A stretch of 64,000 nt of DNA from Membranipora membranacea (Eukaryota > Bryozoa > Gymnolaemata > Cheilostomatida > Membraniporidae): positions 15,133,001 to 15,197,000 of the forward strand of contig OU612067.1 of the NCBI GenBank assembly GCA_914767715.1, given 5' to 3'. Made by a program: the position numbers and the translations under genes. The stretch's first letter is position 1. The number at the start of each line of letters is the position of its first letter. The notes beneath the pieces were generated by a model. The model was not told the DNA's origin. It did not search any database and saw only the letters and a list, made by a program, of their open reading frames with translations. Below are positions 34,511 to 47,132 of this stretch, in pieces.

Positions 34511-36120
34511 GTTTGAACTTTGAATTTTTCTAAATCGAGGATCGGGAGCGGCTGATTACGACTTGTTATGCTGGTGATAACAGTGAGAGTGAGTATGGCG
34601 CTAGTCCGAGTGGGCGGCAGCGACTCTACAGGGCCGTAGTTAAAAAAAATGGCAGGGGAGGCAAATATCTGAGACAGGTCCAAAACATCACTCGGAGGGA
34701 TGCTACAGTCTCCAAAAGCAATTTAGGTTATATAATAGTCAAAGGAAATCCCAAAAGAGCTGTTTATGACATGGATTATTCAATTTATTTGTTTTTAGGC
34801 CACCTCATTTAACTTTTTGGGGGACCCAGTGCCTCCCCTATAACTACGGACCTGTTATATTTGTTTTGCCTCGTCGCTAGACAGCCATTTTTACAAAGTT
34901 TATGCATGTTTTTTTCCCATTATTCAACCACACAATTGTTTTTTGTTTTAATTCATGAAATGTTTTGAAATAATATCTGATTTAATGTTTATAATAAATT
35001 ATTGTTCAATGCACATTGTCATGAATGAGCATTGGTTAACCTACATTTCAAACTAGTTTATCTTAAAGGCTCGCAGACAGGGATATTTGAGAGCCTAATG
35101 GTTATCAGATTTGGAATCCTCATGACTCATTACATACAACTATTGGAAGACATGGAAGATTGACCAAAAAGCTAATATTTCCATCACAAATTGCTTATCA
35201 GATCTGAAAGGTCACCTTGACTAGTCGCTAGCGATAGGTGCATGAATGCTCATATGACCTACTGTCGGGCAGATTTGAGACGTTGTATGACAGTCTTGAG
35301 ACATTGTTAGGCAGACATGATTTGTGGCCTAATGCATAGACTGAAAGACCAAAATACTGGGTTGGATAACTATACACCCAATCCCTCGATTTTTATGGCA
35401 CTGATGTTGGGTACCTTTCAGTACTGGGTTAGTTTTCTTATGTCTGGAACAACAGAGGTCAGAGGTCGCAAGTCTAGTTCAAGATAATAGGTTGAATAAA
35501 TGTTAGCTAGCGATAAATGTTGTTATTTCTAGCCTCCTAAAATTGGGGAACTTTGACAAGAGAATATTTTCCAACATGCGCTGAAGCCTGTTTCTAGACA
35601 TTAAAACTGGGATATACCTTCACCTAGCAAAATGTTTACTTCTCACTATGAGCGATTCCTATTTCATGACATATTAAATTTTGTTTGTGTCTTGCCCGTC
35701 TACGGCTGTTTCAGACTTAAAACCAGTAATTGCTCTGCATACCTGATGCATAGATTGTTTAAAAGTATAATAGAATGGTTGAAGTTGTATTGAATTAAAT
35801 TGTCGAAGTAAATCTTGATTAGACATGTTTCTGTTTATTTTATTATTGCACAAACATTGAAACAATTTATTGCAATTGGGATTGATTGCACTGGCAGTAA
35901 AATGTACAATAAAAATAAAAATAATCTTGTAAGAAACACTCCAAGTCTATACTATAAATCCTGCTTTAGTGATTGCGAGGAGTTCAGATCGTCTATCCGT
36001 AATATTTTATGAATTATCCTGATGGAGTTGTTGTGTATCCAAGAACAGTTAGATGATGTAGTTAGCGAGATCTTAATATTTATATTGGTTGAGCTGTGAG
36101 TCAGAAGAATAGTGGTAGTG

Positions 36121-36210
36121 GTCAATTAACCAGAGGTCTGAATGACTTTGGTCAATTAACCAGAGGTTTTAATTACTTTGGTCAATTAACCAGAGGTCTG
36201 AATGACTTTG
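36121..36210. repeat. Three 30-bp tandem units over the end of a caveolin reading frame
   Basis: Exact 30-bp spacing at 36121, 36151 and 36181 (GTCAATTAACCAGAGGT core). The unit at 36181-36210 contains the last codons and stop of the caveolin exon at 36186-36524. The other two lie in its 3' untranslated region in the same frame, each with its own in-frame stop. Confidence 0.85.
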
Positions 36211-36524
36211 ATATTCGAGAAGAGCAGACCTAAGGCTGAGCAGCATGGTCCGATGACGCAATCGAATACGAGCTGTAACATTTGTCTCAGACACGCAAAC
36301 TGGTTTGTGTAGAGCTTGAAGCAAGGTGTAGTGCACCAGATCTGCTCGAATATGGTACAGGCGTAGCAGCATCCCCACATACAACCAAGGATCCAGGTAC
36401 ACAGGAAGGAGAGAAGCTTATAACAGCAGCTCAGCGCTCCCTCGTAACAGTCAAATCCACATTTATAGGCGCAGTCAGGAGAGTGAGACGTGTCAGGCTC
36501 TCCGACAACCTCCTCAAAACGTAC
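36186..36524 (-). CDS. Caveolin terminal exon without its own first exon (partial)
   Basis: A TTTACAG acceptor at 36525 opens 112 codons and a stop, the same length as exon 2 of two neighbours. It reads V-R-FEEVVGEPD, SPDCAYKCGFDCYEG, a cysteine-rich hydrophobic core (CTWILGCMWGCCYACT, TTPCFKLY) and the diagnostic C-terminus LLFSNIKVIQ. The frame is intact and looks under selection. No ATG exon resembling MGEDGRPD was found between here and the next gene's second exon at 38021. Options: it is an alternative last exon of the gene starting at 40070 (phases match), its exon 1 has diverged beyond recognition, or the copy is dying. It is more divergent from the 33149 and 38021 exons than they are from each other. 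Confidence 0.75.
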   Translation of the reverse strand, partial: VRFEEVVGEPDTSHSPDCAYKCGFDCYEGALSCCYKLLSFLCTWILGCMWGCCYACTIFEQIWCTTPCFKLYTNQFACLRQMLQLVFDCVIGPCCSALGLLFSNIKVIQTSG

Positions 36525-38020
36525 CTGTAAATAAAAAATTGATTTGTTGTTAAAGGAAATGTTTGTAAATTAAATATAATGTTTTGTTAATACTTGAATG
36601 TATTGTTACTACCACCTAAACAGAGATGGAACAACTCCTTCGATGAAAAGATTTATTTTTCAGTAGTTTTCGTCAGTATTGTTTTTACGTTGCTTGGTCT
36701 TATTTGTAATGCCAACAATATTTATATGTGAAGCATTCATTTTGTAACAGCAATGCGGCTCTATTACTTTTTTAAATGATTTGTTTATGATATTACTTTG
36801 ATATCGATCACCGAAGAAAAACCTAGCCTGGGGTAGAAGCTACGTGTTTATAAATTTAGTTCTGGTACTGGTTTTCCATCCATCCACAACTGTTATTTGT
36901 GCCCACTTTTCATATTATTCATGCTGCTACATATGACAAAATCCGGAAGGCTTTCTATGTACAATTTATAAAACTGAGCCATTAAATAAAACAGTATTCT
37001 AAATTTACTCCCAAATTTTGGAAACTGGAGTGTGAAACTAGTCAGTGTTGTAATGTCGAAATTAAGATTCTTTCGAATAAAAAAACCAATACTGTTGTCA
37101 GATGGGCTAAGCTAGACAGTAGTATCTGCTTTCATTATGACAAGCAACCTGCCTGATAGTTTGGCGTAGTTTTTAATTTTTCCCAAGAACCCCGAATATA
37201 TGATGAAAATTGAATTACATCAATATCAAATTCAAATGGTCGTTAGAACAGTAATAGATTGGCAGTGAGACTACAACAGCCAAATTTTTCACCTATTGTC
37301 CCCCACCCCCTTCCCACAAGCTAGAATCAATTTCTGCTAGTAATTATAACTTGGATTAACAACGTCAGATGAAACACAATTGATAGTTTCCATCTCATAT
37401 AACAAATAACGAAATAGTAAAAAATTGGAATTTATCTATCTCATTGATTAGCATCAATTCCCTACATTGAGCAGAGAGTTGTCTTCCTTTTTATCGGAGT
37501 GGGACAACTGCCCACCATCGCTGTGAAACACTAAGCTAAACTAAAACTAAACAGGCTTACGTAAATAAATATTGGTGAGTGATGTACCTGAGAGATATAC
37601 AGTAAACACAATCTAAAACATTCAGTTTTGACATAGCTCAATTGAATTCCTTTCTCCTGACTAAAGTTGTTCTCTTAGACGTATTGCCATTGAGGAACCA
37701 TCATCGGCTTTTTACGCAAGAGAAACGTGATGTCCTCCCCTTCCCCTCCAATGTGAAAGTTTTCACATTAAATGAAATTCGCCTTCTGTTGCTACGTAAC
37801 TGTATTTTTATTCAGATAAATAAAATATGAAAGGCATGTGGTACTTTAAAAATTACATTGACATAGAAAAAGTGCAAAAGTGTGAGGTGATGTTTTAACT
37901 TGGCAAAGAGAGCACATAATTTAACCAAGATTTTTAGTTAGTTTAGACTGTGGAAGATTGTCGGAAGCACTATTAATCACAATCAGCTGTTGAAAGCTAA
38001 AAAAGACAAGTGGATTGACG
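36525..38020. other. Gap where a first exon for the 36186 caveolin was expected
   Basis: AT-rich sequence. No MGEDGRPD-like exon was seen on the minus strand and no other gene is supported. Confidence 0.5.
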
Positions 38021-40070
38021 TCAGCCCGTCTTTTGAGTGATCTTGATCTTCGAGAAGCATTCTCCACAAGCCGCTGACTGCGTTCCGTAACAGCAGTCCA
38101 TGATGGCCTGAGTGTATCTGATAGTGCAGGCGCAGCAGATCTCCCATACCTTCAGAGAGGGGGTCACTGACCATACCATGCAGCAAGAGGTAATGGCGTA
38201 ACAGCAGCCCCAGCAGAGACCGAGAAGCCAGGTGGAAATAACGGTAAGGAAGGCATAACAGCACTTTCTTCCACCCTCATAACCACAGTAGCCACATTTC
38301 CATGCACAGTCGGGCGAGTGGAGGTTCTCTGGCTCACCGAATACCTCTTCAAATGTGGCCTACAGAAAACAAAATTTTCCAATTTACTGAGGATAAAATG
38401 GTTAATGTTTTAGAAAGGTGGCGCTAAGATAAGCATTCTGTTCTATTATGACCATCCGGGTTTGCCAAATAAAAAAGTGCTCAAAGATTTCATTGAAGGA
38501 CAATTGATCATTATGCAGCGGTAATCCAATTTTGCCCGCAGATTCTTTTTTTTTTGCGTTATGGGGAAACAAAAAAGAGTAACTGTGTGACAAGGCTAGT
38601 GTTGAATATTATACATCGCAATAAGAAGTATAAAATATTACTTAGCATTGGCTTACCTTTATAGAAACATGCCGTTATGTAGAAGCATCACTCGGCAGCG
38701 ACAGCGTTTAAAACTGTTAAAAGCGGCAGCATCATCAGATTGGGTTAACCAGGTGTTTGGATTAAAGACACTCGATGTTAAGAAACTCTATGTAGCAGGA
38801 TTGTTAGATAAAGCCATATAATTATTTATACATATATATATATATATATATTTATTTATATATACACATAAATATGTATTTATATGTTTATGGATAAAGC
38901 AGCAAGTTCTATGTCACTTCATACCGATAGCTGCAGGGAAAGTATCTCATGTTTTTAGATGGTATTTAGCGTTTAAGGTTTAATGTTACAGCACCAATCT
39001 CAAAAGAACTAATTTTAAAATGCTTCCAATTTGATAAAACACAGTATACATATTTACAGGTTTACATATTTATAGGCACCCCTACCAATTACGAACACAT
39101 ATTTTTCACCACATGTGGAAATGGGAGAAGAAGTTGTTTGCATCTTTTACGTAACTTGAAATGAAATGGAAATTGGATTAGTTTAACTTGTTAATTAAGT
39201 TCTTGTTCAATGTAATGTAATATCAATAGAACTTTGTTACAATTTTACACTGACTGAAACAGACCTTAGTATTGGAAATCAACACTGCTGAATTCTTTCT
39301 CTGAGTTCATCAATTCAATTCATTTAATAACGCTAATTGTAGTGACATCAAATCGATTTGAGAGATAAAAGCCATATTGTTCACTATATTAAACAAGAAT
39401 GTTGGCATCATGTCACCATAGCAACCCTCCATGACAACGGCACCATAGTAATATTGATTTTACACACCATGTGTTTTGAGTCTAACAATTTGCCTGATGA
39501 AAGTGAGAAAGCGGATCGCTGCCCTGATGAGTAGAGAGAGATTTTCAACTTGAATAAAATTAAATTCAAGTGCATCACGTATGGGATATGTAAATTGTGC
39601 CTAGAAACGTCCCAGCATGCATCAAATATTTAGACAAACAGTTGTTTATCATAGAAACTCAACCCAATGAATTGAAGAGGGAGTTTGTTGCTCTTCAATT
39701 ATTAACTAACTTGAATTGAAAACCACTTTCAATTTCATTTGATCCAGACATAAAGGTTTTTTTAATATTATATCGTAGCAAATCGATCATTTTTATAGCG
39801 ATCACCACAGTTTAGTGACTCCTCATGAGTGTATTGAGGAAAATATGATGCTAAATGAAATATCCACTCCATTCTAGCTATGCTATTGAAGCTATAAAAC
39901 CATTCCATCCACTCATTTCTATATGTACCACGCATTAAAGGTGTTACAATTATGAAGCTTATTGAGTAAATAGGCTAGCGTAGAATTCACAGCGGTTAGC
40001 TTACCGATAGACTGTCGTTCAGGTTGTTAGGATCCCTGTTGACAAGGTCTGGTCTTCCATCTTCACCCAT
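38021..40070 (-). CDS. Cysteine-rich caveolin, two exons, 134 residues
   Basis: Exon 1 is 40005-40070 (MGEDGRPDLVNRDPNNLNDS onward, donor GTAAGC) and exon 2 is 38021-38359 (acceptor CTGTAG). The signature FEEVFGEPE, then SPDCAWKCGYCGYEG, hydrophobic hairpin STWLLGLCWGCCYAITSCC, WSVTPSLKVW and C-terminus SKIKITQKTG. Function, membrane topology and cysteine content are as for the gene starting at 34510, to which it is nearly identical in both exons, so the two are a recent tandem duplication. The 1.6-kb intron holds GGCAGC-rich sequence near 38690-38735 and an AT microsatellite near 38835-38880. Exon 1 could also splice in phase to the orphan exon at 36186-36524. Confidence 0.9.
38826..38890. 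repeat. AT microsatellite
   Basis: A (TA)n run followed by TTTATTTATATATACACATA sequence, in the intron of a caveolin gene. Confidence 0.7.
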
Positions 40071-40815
40071 GTTTAGATTTTTGTGTGTTTTTTAAAGAGA
40101 GGAATAAACCAAAAGATGTAGCGACTTTGCTGACGATATCACAAATTGTGAGCGAGGGTGCGGCAGCAATACGTTCATATACGAGACGAGTTGGATGTTT
40201 TATTTCGTTGCTAGTTAGCCGTGTCTTAGGCTGCTTTCCTTTTCTTTTTATTCAGCCACACAATTATTTTTTGTTTCCGTTATTGATGTCTTTTGATATT
40301 CTTTTCTTACTACTAGCCATTATCAATTAAAAAAACCAAAGGCCTTTCTTTTCTTTGATACATGAATCGCTTGTTGTATTGTGGCTTACATGCCTTGCTA
40401 GAGTAAGACACATCCAATCAGCTTTGCTAAAGCTCAATGTAGGAATGTCAACCATTGAAAACCTAGAATGATACATTTTATAAATCAAATTGTTAGGGGT
40501 ATTGATGTGTGCCTTGATGTATTGATAAAATTAATTGATGATGTGAAATTTTAATGTCAATGAACTCGTGTTGGAGAGTTAAATAGTTGTACTGTATTAA
40601 TGTGAACAAAAAATGACTGTGATGTAAACTGTTAAAATAAACAAAGTCTCCGTTGTCGGTGGCGCAGACAAAATGTTTTGGCAAATGGGTGGAAGAAAAT
40701 ATAAAGAATGAAATATCACAGATCTTGAAGATGTAGTACTGGTCCTAAGGTATTAGTCCGAAAAGTTTTCTTTGGCTCAGAGTGCGGCAGAGCACTGAGA
40801 ATCTAAATTGTCAGA

Positions 40816-41656
40816 TCATGATTGCGTGACTTTGATATTACTAAACATCATACCACATGCAGCGCAACATGGGCCGAGGCAGCAATTAACGGCAGCTTCA
40901 CAGAACTGCTGTTGTATTCCGCACACCATTGAAGTGACTCTGAGTGAGGGTGTCCACGACCAGACATATGAGAAAGTGACACAGGCGAACTCGCATCCCC
41001 AGCAGAGAGCGTATAACCATCCGCACAGCACTGCCATACACTTGTAGCAGCAACCTCTGGCTCCCTCGTAACACTTAAAGGCACACTTCCATGCGCATTC
41101 TGGTGATCGGACGCCTTCAGGCTCACCAAATACATCCTCAAACTTTACCTGTAAGATACAAACAAGTGATGTGGTGAATTATTAACAAAACCAATGTCTT
41201 CAGTACTTTCAATGCCTAATGAACTGTCTAATTGTCTGTGTTGCTGTCTAAATGTAGCTGTCTAATTTACTATCTAATGCAGCTTTCAAACTATAAGAGA
41301 ATACAACAACTTCACACCACAGTGGCATGTTTTTTTAAGGAAGTTTGTACCAATCCAATCATATGAGTTTCTAGCAAAATAAAGTTCAATCTCCTATTAA
41401 TGAAAGCAGTAGACTCAAGAAAAATTCTTTGATACAAAACTGCTCTATGATAAGTCTGTTATGAGTGTTTAATTAAAGATATAATAACTTGAGAGTATGG
41501 GAGATAACTTCCAATAGAATATTATAACTTGTTAGTAAAAATATGTAACGGTCGAGTCGTTAAAAAGACAACGTGGGCGATAATTACCTGCAGATTGTCA
41601 TTGAGACTGTTTGGGTCTCTGTTGATGAGGTCAGGTCTTCCGTCTTCTTCACCCAT
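40816..41656 (-). CDS. Cysteine-rich caveolin, two exons, 133 residues
   Basis: Exon 1 is 41588-41656 (MGEEDGRPDLINRDPNSLND onward, 23 codons, donor CAG|GTAATT). Exon 2 is 40816-41148 (110 codons plus stop, acceptor CTTACAG). The signature is FEDVFGEPE, then SPECAWKCAFKCYEG, GWLYALCWGCEFACVTF, WTPSLR, and a C-terminus GMMFSNIKVTQ very close to that of vertebrate caveolins. About 17 cysteines. The intron is only 439 bp. The upstream region contains ATGGATACGGCA at 41955-41966 and several GGCAGC motifs, shared with other members of the array. It groups with the genes at 42.5, 45.0 and 47.1 kb rather than with the 33/38-kb pair. Confidence 0.92.
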
Positions 41657-42521
41657 TGTGATGTGAAAGTTGAAATTAAAATCCGAAAAGATTTAAAAAA
41701 TTGAGCTCAAGGAAGATCGGTCGACTTATATAGGTCTAACTCCTGTGTCAACTATTCGTGAACTGACCAGCAATCGGCAGCAACGGGCCTTAAAATTCTC
41801 AACCCTTTGGGTCAGCAAACACGTAAAGCAAGCAGAAATCACCACCATAACATACTTTGTAGTTAGGGATGTTATTTGCAGATAGTCTTATGCCTGTGAT
41901 TGAGTGCGGGTTCATTTCGGCGGCCAGCAAGGGATCACCGATGCCCTATATGTTATGGATACGGCAGCATCATAAGGATAGCGCTGCCGATGCCGAGACA
42001 GGCACCGTGGCTATTATGCAAACTGAATCACTATGATGTTTCATAGCACACATAGTAACCACTTTAAAGCTTGCTAAAAAGTAAACCTAGAATTTCACTG
42101 ATATGGGAGTAGAGTTTGTATGAATATTGACAAGTCATAATAGATATGTACACATCCTGTCCGCTTGTATTGTTGAGACAACCCAGATTAATTACTATAT
42201 GATTTGCAAAACAATCTGTAACCTGCGCTCGCTCGTATCAGATATCACATACACATTAGGAAGGAAAACAATCCAATAAAAGAAAAACCATCAAAAAACT
42301 TTGACCTGAAATGGTCCTTCAACTGACCAATGAAAAACCAATGTCTCAAAATCCTTGTCATTTGCAGTATAGAGAGGATAGTCTGTATATTTATCTCATT
42401 GTAACATTAAATCCACTTTCATCAAATCGCCAATACAGAGGAAAAAAGAATCAAGTTTCAATCATCGGAAAAATTTGTGAAATTGATATTTTGTTAGCAT
42501 GACCTTGAAACTTGACCTTCA

Positions 42522-43343
42522 TCAGCCCTGCTGAATTTGAACTCTAATGTTACTCAGCATCATACCATAAGCAGCACAAATCGGGCCACAGCAGCAATTT
42601 ATGCAAGTAGTGAACAGCTCTTGGACGACTCCACATGTTAGCTTGAAAGTTTTCAGTGTAGGGGTACAACACCAGATGTATTTGAAAGTGATGCAGGCGA
42701 ATGAACAACCCCAGCAGAGGGCATAAAACCAGATACACAAGACGCTCAAGGTCTTGTAGCAGCAGCCTTTAGCACCTTCGTAGCATGTGTATCCACACTT
42801 CCAGGCGCAGTCTGGTGAGTGGGCGCTATCTGGCTCCCCGAATACATCCTCAAATGCAACCTACAATAATAAATAATTAGTATATAGCTTGTGAGAAGTC
42901 TTAAATGGGAACAGATTTATGCTCTGATTAAAATTCTTAGTTAATGTATTTTCCAATGTTTCCATGTTACAGTTACAATTATACCACGGCACATAAAACT
43001 TGACCATTAAATTAAAAAATAACAGGCTCCTTTAGCTCAACTTCATCAAGATAGCGTATAAATTATTGGTAAACCATTATTTAAAGAGCCTGGTCTTCAA
43101 TATCATTACAGAGTTTTTTATGTTGTAATTAAAGTTAGCAAAAAAACCCCAATTAAGCTAATGATAATTATTCTAATTTCATATTTATAGCATATTGAGA
43201 ATGAAATACATTATTTTGATACCAGCTTGCTTCTATCGCTCACTTGTTTTATTGACTAGGTAGGTAGTGAAGCTTACCTGCAGATTTTGGTTAACGCCGT
43301 TTGGGTCTCTGTTGACCATGTCTGGCCTACTATCTTCTCCCAT
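42522..43343 (-). CDS. Cysteine-rich caveolin, two exons, 134 residues
   Basis: Exon 1 is 43278-43343 (MGEDSRPDMVNRDPNGVNQN onward, donor CAG|GTAAGC). Exon 2 is 42522-42860 (acceptor TTGTAG). The signature FEDVFGEPD is followed by SAHSPDCAWKCGYTCYEG, the hairpin IWFYALCWGCSFACITF, CCTPTLK, a CCCGPIC cluster and GMMLSNIRVQ. The C-terminus has an extra Gln-rich tail compared with neighbours. Head-to-tail with the gene at 40816 and transcribed in the same direction; its start codon lies 1.6 kb from the oppositely oriented gene at 44958. Membrane-shaping caveolin role by family. Confidence 0.92.
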
Positions 43344-44957
43344 TGTGCGAAAATAGATGCAGTAACAAAACTAAAAGATATATTACACTAAATATTGTGT
43401 GGGGTTGAAGATGCTTCTAAAACTATGCAGACCTCTGAAGCTCCAAACTACGAATGCCAACAGGTAGCAACAGGATCATGTTATTAATTTGAGGCAGCAG
43501 GTTTTTAAATTGCGGCAGCACTTCACCATCACTAAGTAATGGCATTTTGGAAAATTATTTATCTCAGAATACTCTCATGTTATCATTACAATGTATAAAA
43601 AGTACTTAATAAAATAAATTTTCATTTGATATTCAGGAGCCTGTTCAAGCAAACAATTTCTTAGATAATAACCCAGCACAGCATAGCTACTGGTATCAGC
43701 TATAAACACTGTTTAATGAAAATCACATAGCCAAGGGGGGCGTCGGGCGGGGGGGGGGGTGGGGCAAAAGTCTGGGGGCTCAGCCTAGGAGAAAGGGGGA
43801 GTTTGCTTGTTTGTTGGTGGGTGTCCAAGATAGACTTCTATCTCGGCCCCTAGAGACCATGTCCAACTCAGAATATTGACTACTTTTGTGGACCGAAATC
43901 ATAAACGCGAAAGTGACACCAGATAAGATATGTTATATATTTAAAGGCTTCCGATCAGCCCAGTTTAATTTGGGGTCAATAATATCAAGATTTGGGAGTT
44001 GCATTGATCAAAGCGAGTACCAGTGCACTTGTGCACAGTTTGTTCCACATCTTGTACAGTAGTATTGTGGAATCAGTACTATAATTCATTTTAAAATAGA
44101 GACAATTGCGACTAATTTCAAGGCCAATGATAGAATTGAATGTTTTTATAAACCCGCATTTGAGAGGTTTTCAATACAGTTTCAATCAAGAGCCTTTGCA
44201 ACTCATTGGTTCAATGTACAGTCATGTAGTATACAGTAAGCATATTACAGCCTGTCCCATTTCAGCTTGATGTATTTCAGATTTATAGTCAGTATCATTG
44301 AGTATTGATCAATGTCACATACACTTATGATAACTTGTAGAACACTAAGTTCAATTGATTTTTATTTTGTTTCTTGTTTATGACATACACCTGCGATCCT
44401 TAACCTCTGTTCGATGGCCACTGACAGGGAAGGACCAGAACGAGAGGGGAGAGGGGGGGGACTTAATACCATATGAGCTAGCTTCGCTTCGCATGAACTT
44501 TTTTGTGTGACAATTATACAATGAAGATGGACCTTTTCTTTGTAGCAAGGCTGAAGTTCGAATTGAAGATGAGGATTTATGAGTCATTGTGTTCCCTAGG
44601 AGGAATTAAAACTATGCCCCCCTTGTCCGACTCTCTCAAAACTTGCACGCTCCTTTCTCAAATTATTGGCAATTTAGAGGGCAATTGCAATGATACAAAT
44701 CTACTGAATAGGAATCCCCTGGACCACTTTAGAGGCTAATAATTGTCATATTGTTTCTAATTTAATCCCCTCTGGGACATATGTAAAGTTTCCTAGCGAC
44801 GATGTAAGCTTGTTTTTAGCAGCATCCTATGACCCCCCTTTTTCGAGGCAGCGCCATCTGCATGTTTAAGTCAGCGTCCGACAGCACCTGACGACAGTTA
44901 CGCTACATCACCGGAGAAGAGAGGTCGTTCCGAGAAATAGAAAAGCCAGAGATAAAA
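43344..44957. promoter_or_regulatory. Divergent region between two caveolin genes
   Basis: Start codons at 43343 (minus) and 44958 (plus) face apart. The region holds GGCAGC motifs near both genes (TGCGGCAGCA at 43511, GAGGCAGCG near 44845), a G-rich repeat at about 43735-43790 and no supported coding exon. Promoters of both genes must lie here. Confidence 0.4.
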
Positions 44958-45842
44958 ATGGGTGAAGATGACGGACGTCCCGATATGGTCAACAGAGATC
45001 CCAATGGACTCAACGAGTCACTAGTGGTCAGTATATTTATTGAGAAACTAATTTTCTTTTATATTATTTTCTTTAAATTAATGAGTCGCCTAAATTTTTT
45101 ATAAATATTGAATCTTAAAATAAGATCTGCTTTTATCGAAGTTCCGACTCTTATGTTTTGTGTAAGGTACATACATTTATTGTTATAATGGATGAAATGA
45201 GGCCATGACGGCTATATTAGAACACTGAGGGCAGAAGGAATGGGATTAATAACGGTTCACATTAATATTGTTCTAGACCATTTCATATGACTTCTACTGC
45301 TTCGTTAGCCATAAGATAGTACTCCTACCAAGTTTTACTCATGCGCATATTGGAGGTTTTGAATTCAATATTATCCATATTATATATTTATTTATATATT
45401 AGGTAATTAAGTATAGTATTGTCAAATGAACTCTTATTATGCGGTGATACAATATGGTACCCTTAAGTTTTATTATCTTTAATGACCTTTAACCTTATTT
45501 TGATTATAGACGACCTTTGAGGATGTATTCGGGGAGCCTGATAGCGCCCATTCACCAGACTGCGCCTGGAAGTGTGGATACACATGCTACACTGGAGCTA
45601 AAGGATGTTGCTACAAGACCCTCGCCTATCTATGCATCTGGCTCTACGCTTGTTGCTGGGGATGTGAATACGCCTGTATCACATTTGAGTACATCTGGTG
45701 TTTCACTCCTTCCCTACACATATTCAAACTTGCCTGCGGAACCTTCCAAGGACTTTTCAACACCTTCCTCAACTGTTGCATAGGTCCGATATGTTCTGCA
45801 TGCGGCCTCATGTTCTCTAATATCAAAGTAACTCAGGGATAA
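44958..45842 (+). CDS. Cysteine-rich caveolin, two exons, 133 residues, plus strand
   Basis: Exon 1 is 44958-45026 (MGEDDGRPDMVNRDPNGLNE onward, 23 codons, donor GTG|GTCAGT). Exon 2 is 45510-45842 (acceptor ATTATAG, 110 codons plus stop). It reads FEDVFGEPD, SAHSPDCAWKCGYTCYTG, hairpin CIWLYACCWGCEYACITF, FTPSLH and the C-terminus GLMFSNIKVTQ. This is the only plus-strand member of the array. Exon 2 is about 97% identical (9 differences by eye in 333 nt) to exon 2 of the convergent gene at 47133-47981, but introns, first exons and 3' flanks differ. Polyadenylation signal at 46111. Confidence 0.92.
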
Positions 45843-47132
45843 CAACCACTGCTTGGCGGCAGCCAGAATCTCTCAGCTCAATGACTCAGTCTGCCCAGAT
45901 ACGCCGTGTTCTGTCACGTTGCGTCCAGATGTCATGTTGTCGAATTCTTTTTTACCATCAAGTCATTGTACTACTGTGGTATTTGTATGTTGAACTGATC
46001 ACTGCAAAATCACATTTTTTATAATCATCAACATTTTTTTCTAATTTCACTGGCTTCTAATATTTATATATATGCTATTATGCAGCAACACTCTCTAAAC
46101 TCTCAGCCATAATAAAGATCTTAACCAACCTCGCCAAGTCTTCAATATGATCTTCATTGTTTTGCTGATTCCATCAGCTAGGGATTTGACACACAAAAAA
46201 GGAATTGGTACGCAAGATTTCCAATGCAATCGTGAATAAAGTTTGATGAGGGCACAATGAGGATTAGCAAGGATGATCTTATTTTACGACACGGATCCCC
46301 TTCTTCTCAGTGAATTTTATTGTGCCTTTCAGATAAAAAAACAGCAGTAGTATGTAGTCTCTAAAATTCTCAAGAAATTATGTGTTGAGAAGGAATAACA
46401 ATCATCATCGACTCCAAACACTATGCCACATTGACATATATGAGGTTGTACACAAGATAAAAAAATGGGATATAAATAGTACCACCAGTGTGGTGAGTTG
46501 CAACACTGTTTCAGTGTGCCTGGGTTGATGAGCCATTTATTTCATCCCTGTGACACGACACACTATATCTGTCACACATATTACAAATTAGAGACCCACC
46601 CCTTGTTTGCTGGCTGTTATGAGAGACAACTTCTGACAAATGATTTGTGGTTTGCATGGATACCGATGTCTAGTAGTGTGAGCCCTCCATATTTTTGCCC
46701 TGTCTGGCGCCCCCAAAGCTTGTGGAGATCCCTCATAGAGTATATTTAAGAGTCTCCCATAATGCAATTCTCCTTAACTTTGATGACTTGTAATTCTGAC
46801 TGAATATCTATTGTGTTCTGGGTTTGAGAAGGTTAAAACATTTCACTGATAAATAGTAGCTTTTGAGTTTTTTAAAGTTTTTTATTGATATGATAGTCTT
46901 TAAGGATAACAAAATAGATGAAAATTGTAAAAATATGTTGAAATGCAAATTTTACTGGCAGATAGATTTGACGGAGGACAAATTATCCTCTTATAGTTTC
47001 TATGCGGTTCTTGATTTTGACAACAAATCTAAGAAAGTTGCCACAAAGGCACAAACATTGCCTGATATAACCCAAAAATCAGGTCTCATATCTTGTGTAC
47101 AGCATGCATGGTCAGCAAAAATACAAGCCACG
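45843..47132. other. Space between the convergent caveolin pair
   Basis: No gene is supported. The 3' flanks of the two genes show no similarity from the first bases after the stop codons. AATAAA at 46111-46116 is a good polyadenylation signal for the plus-strand gene. Confidence 0.5.
46111..46116 (+). terminator. Polyadenylation signal AATAAA of the plus-strand caveolin
   Basis: AATAAA lies 269 nt after the stop codon at 45842. Confidence 0.55.

Noticed and set aside
37571-37636. Possible first exon for the orphan caveolin (MSKLNVLDCVYC) with a GTACAT donor
   Set aside because: No similarity to the MGEDGRPD exons and the phase does not fit the phase-0 acceptor at 36524.
45517-45783. 88-codon frame in the plus caveolin, mirrored at 47192-47458
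   Set aside because: Out-of-frame reading of the two homologous second exons, conserved only because the DNA is nearly identical.
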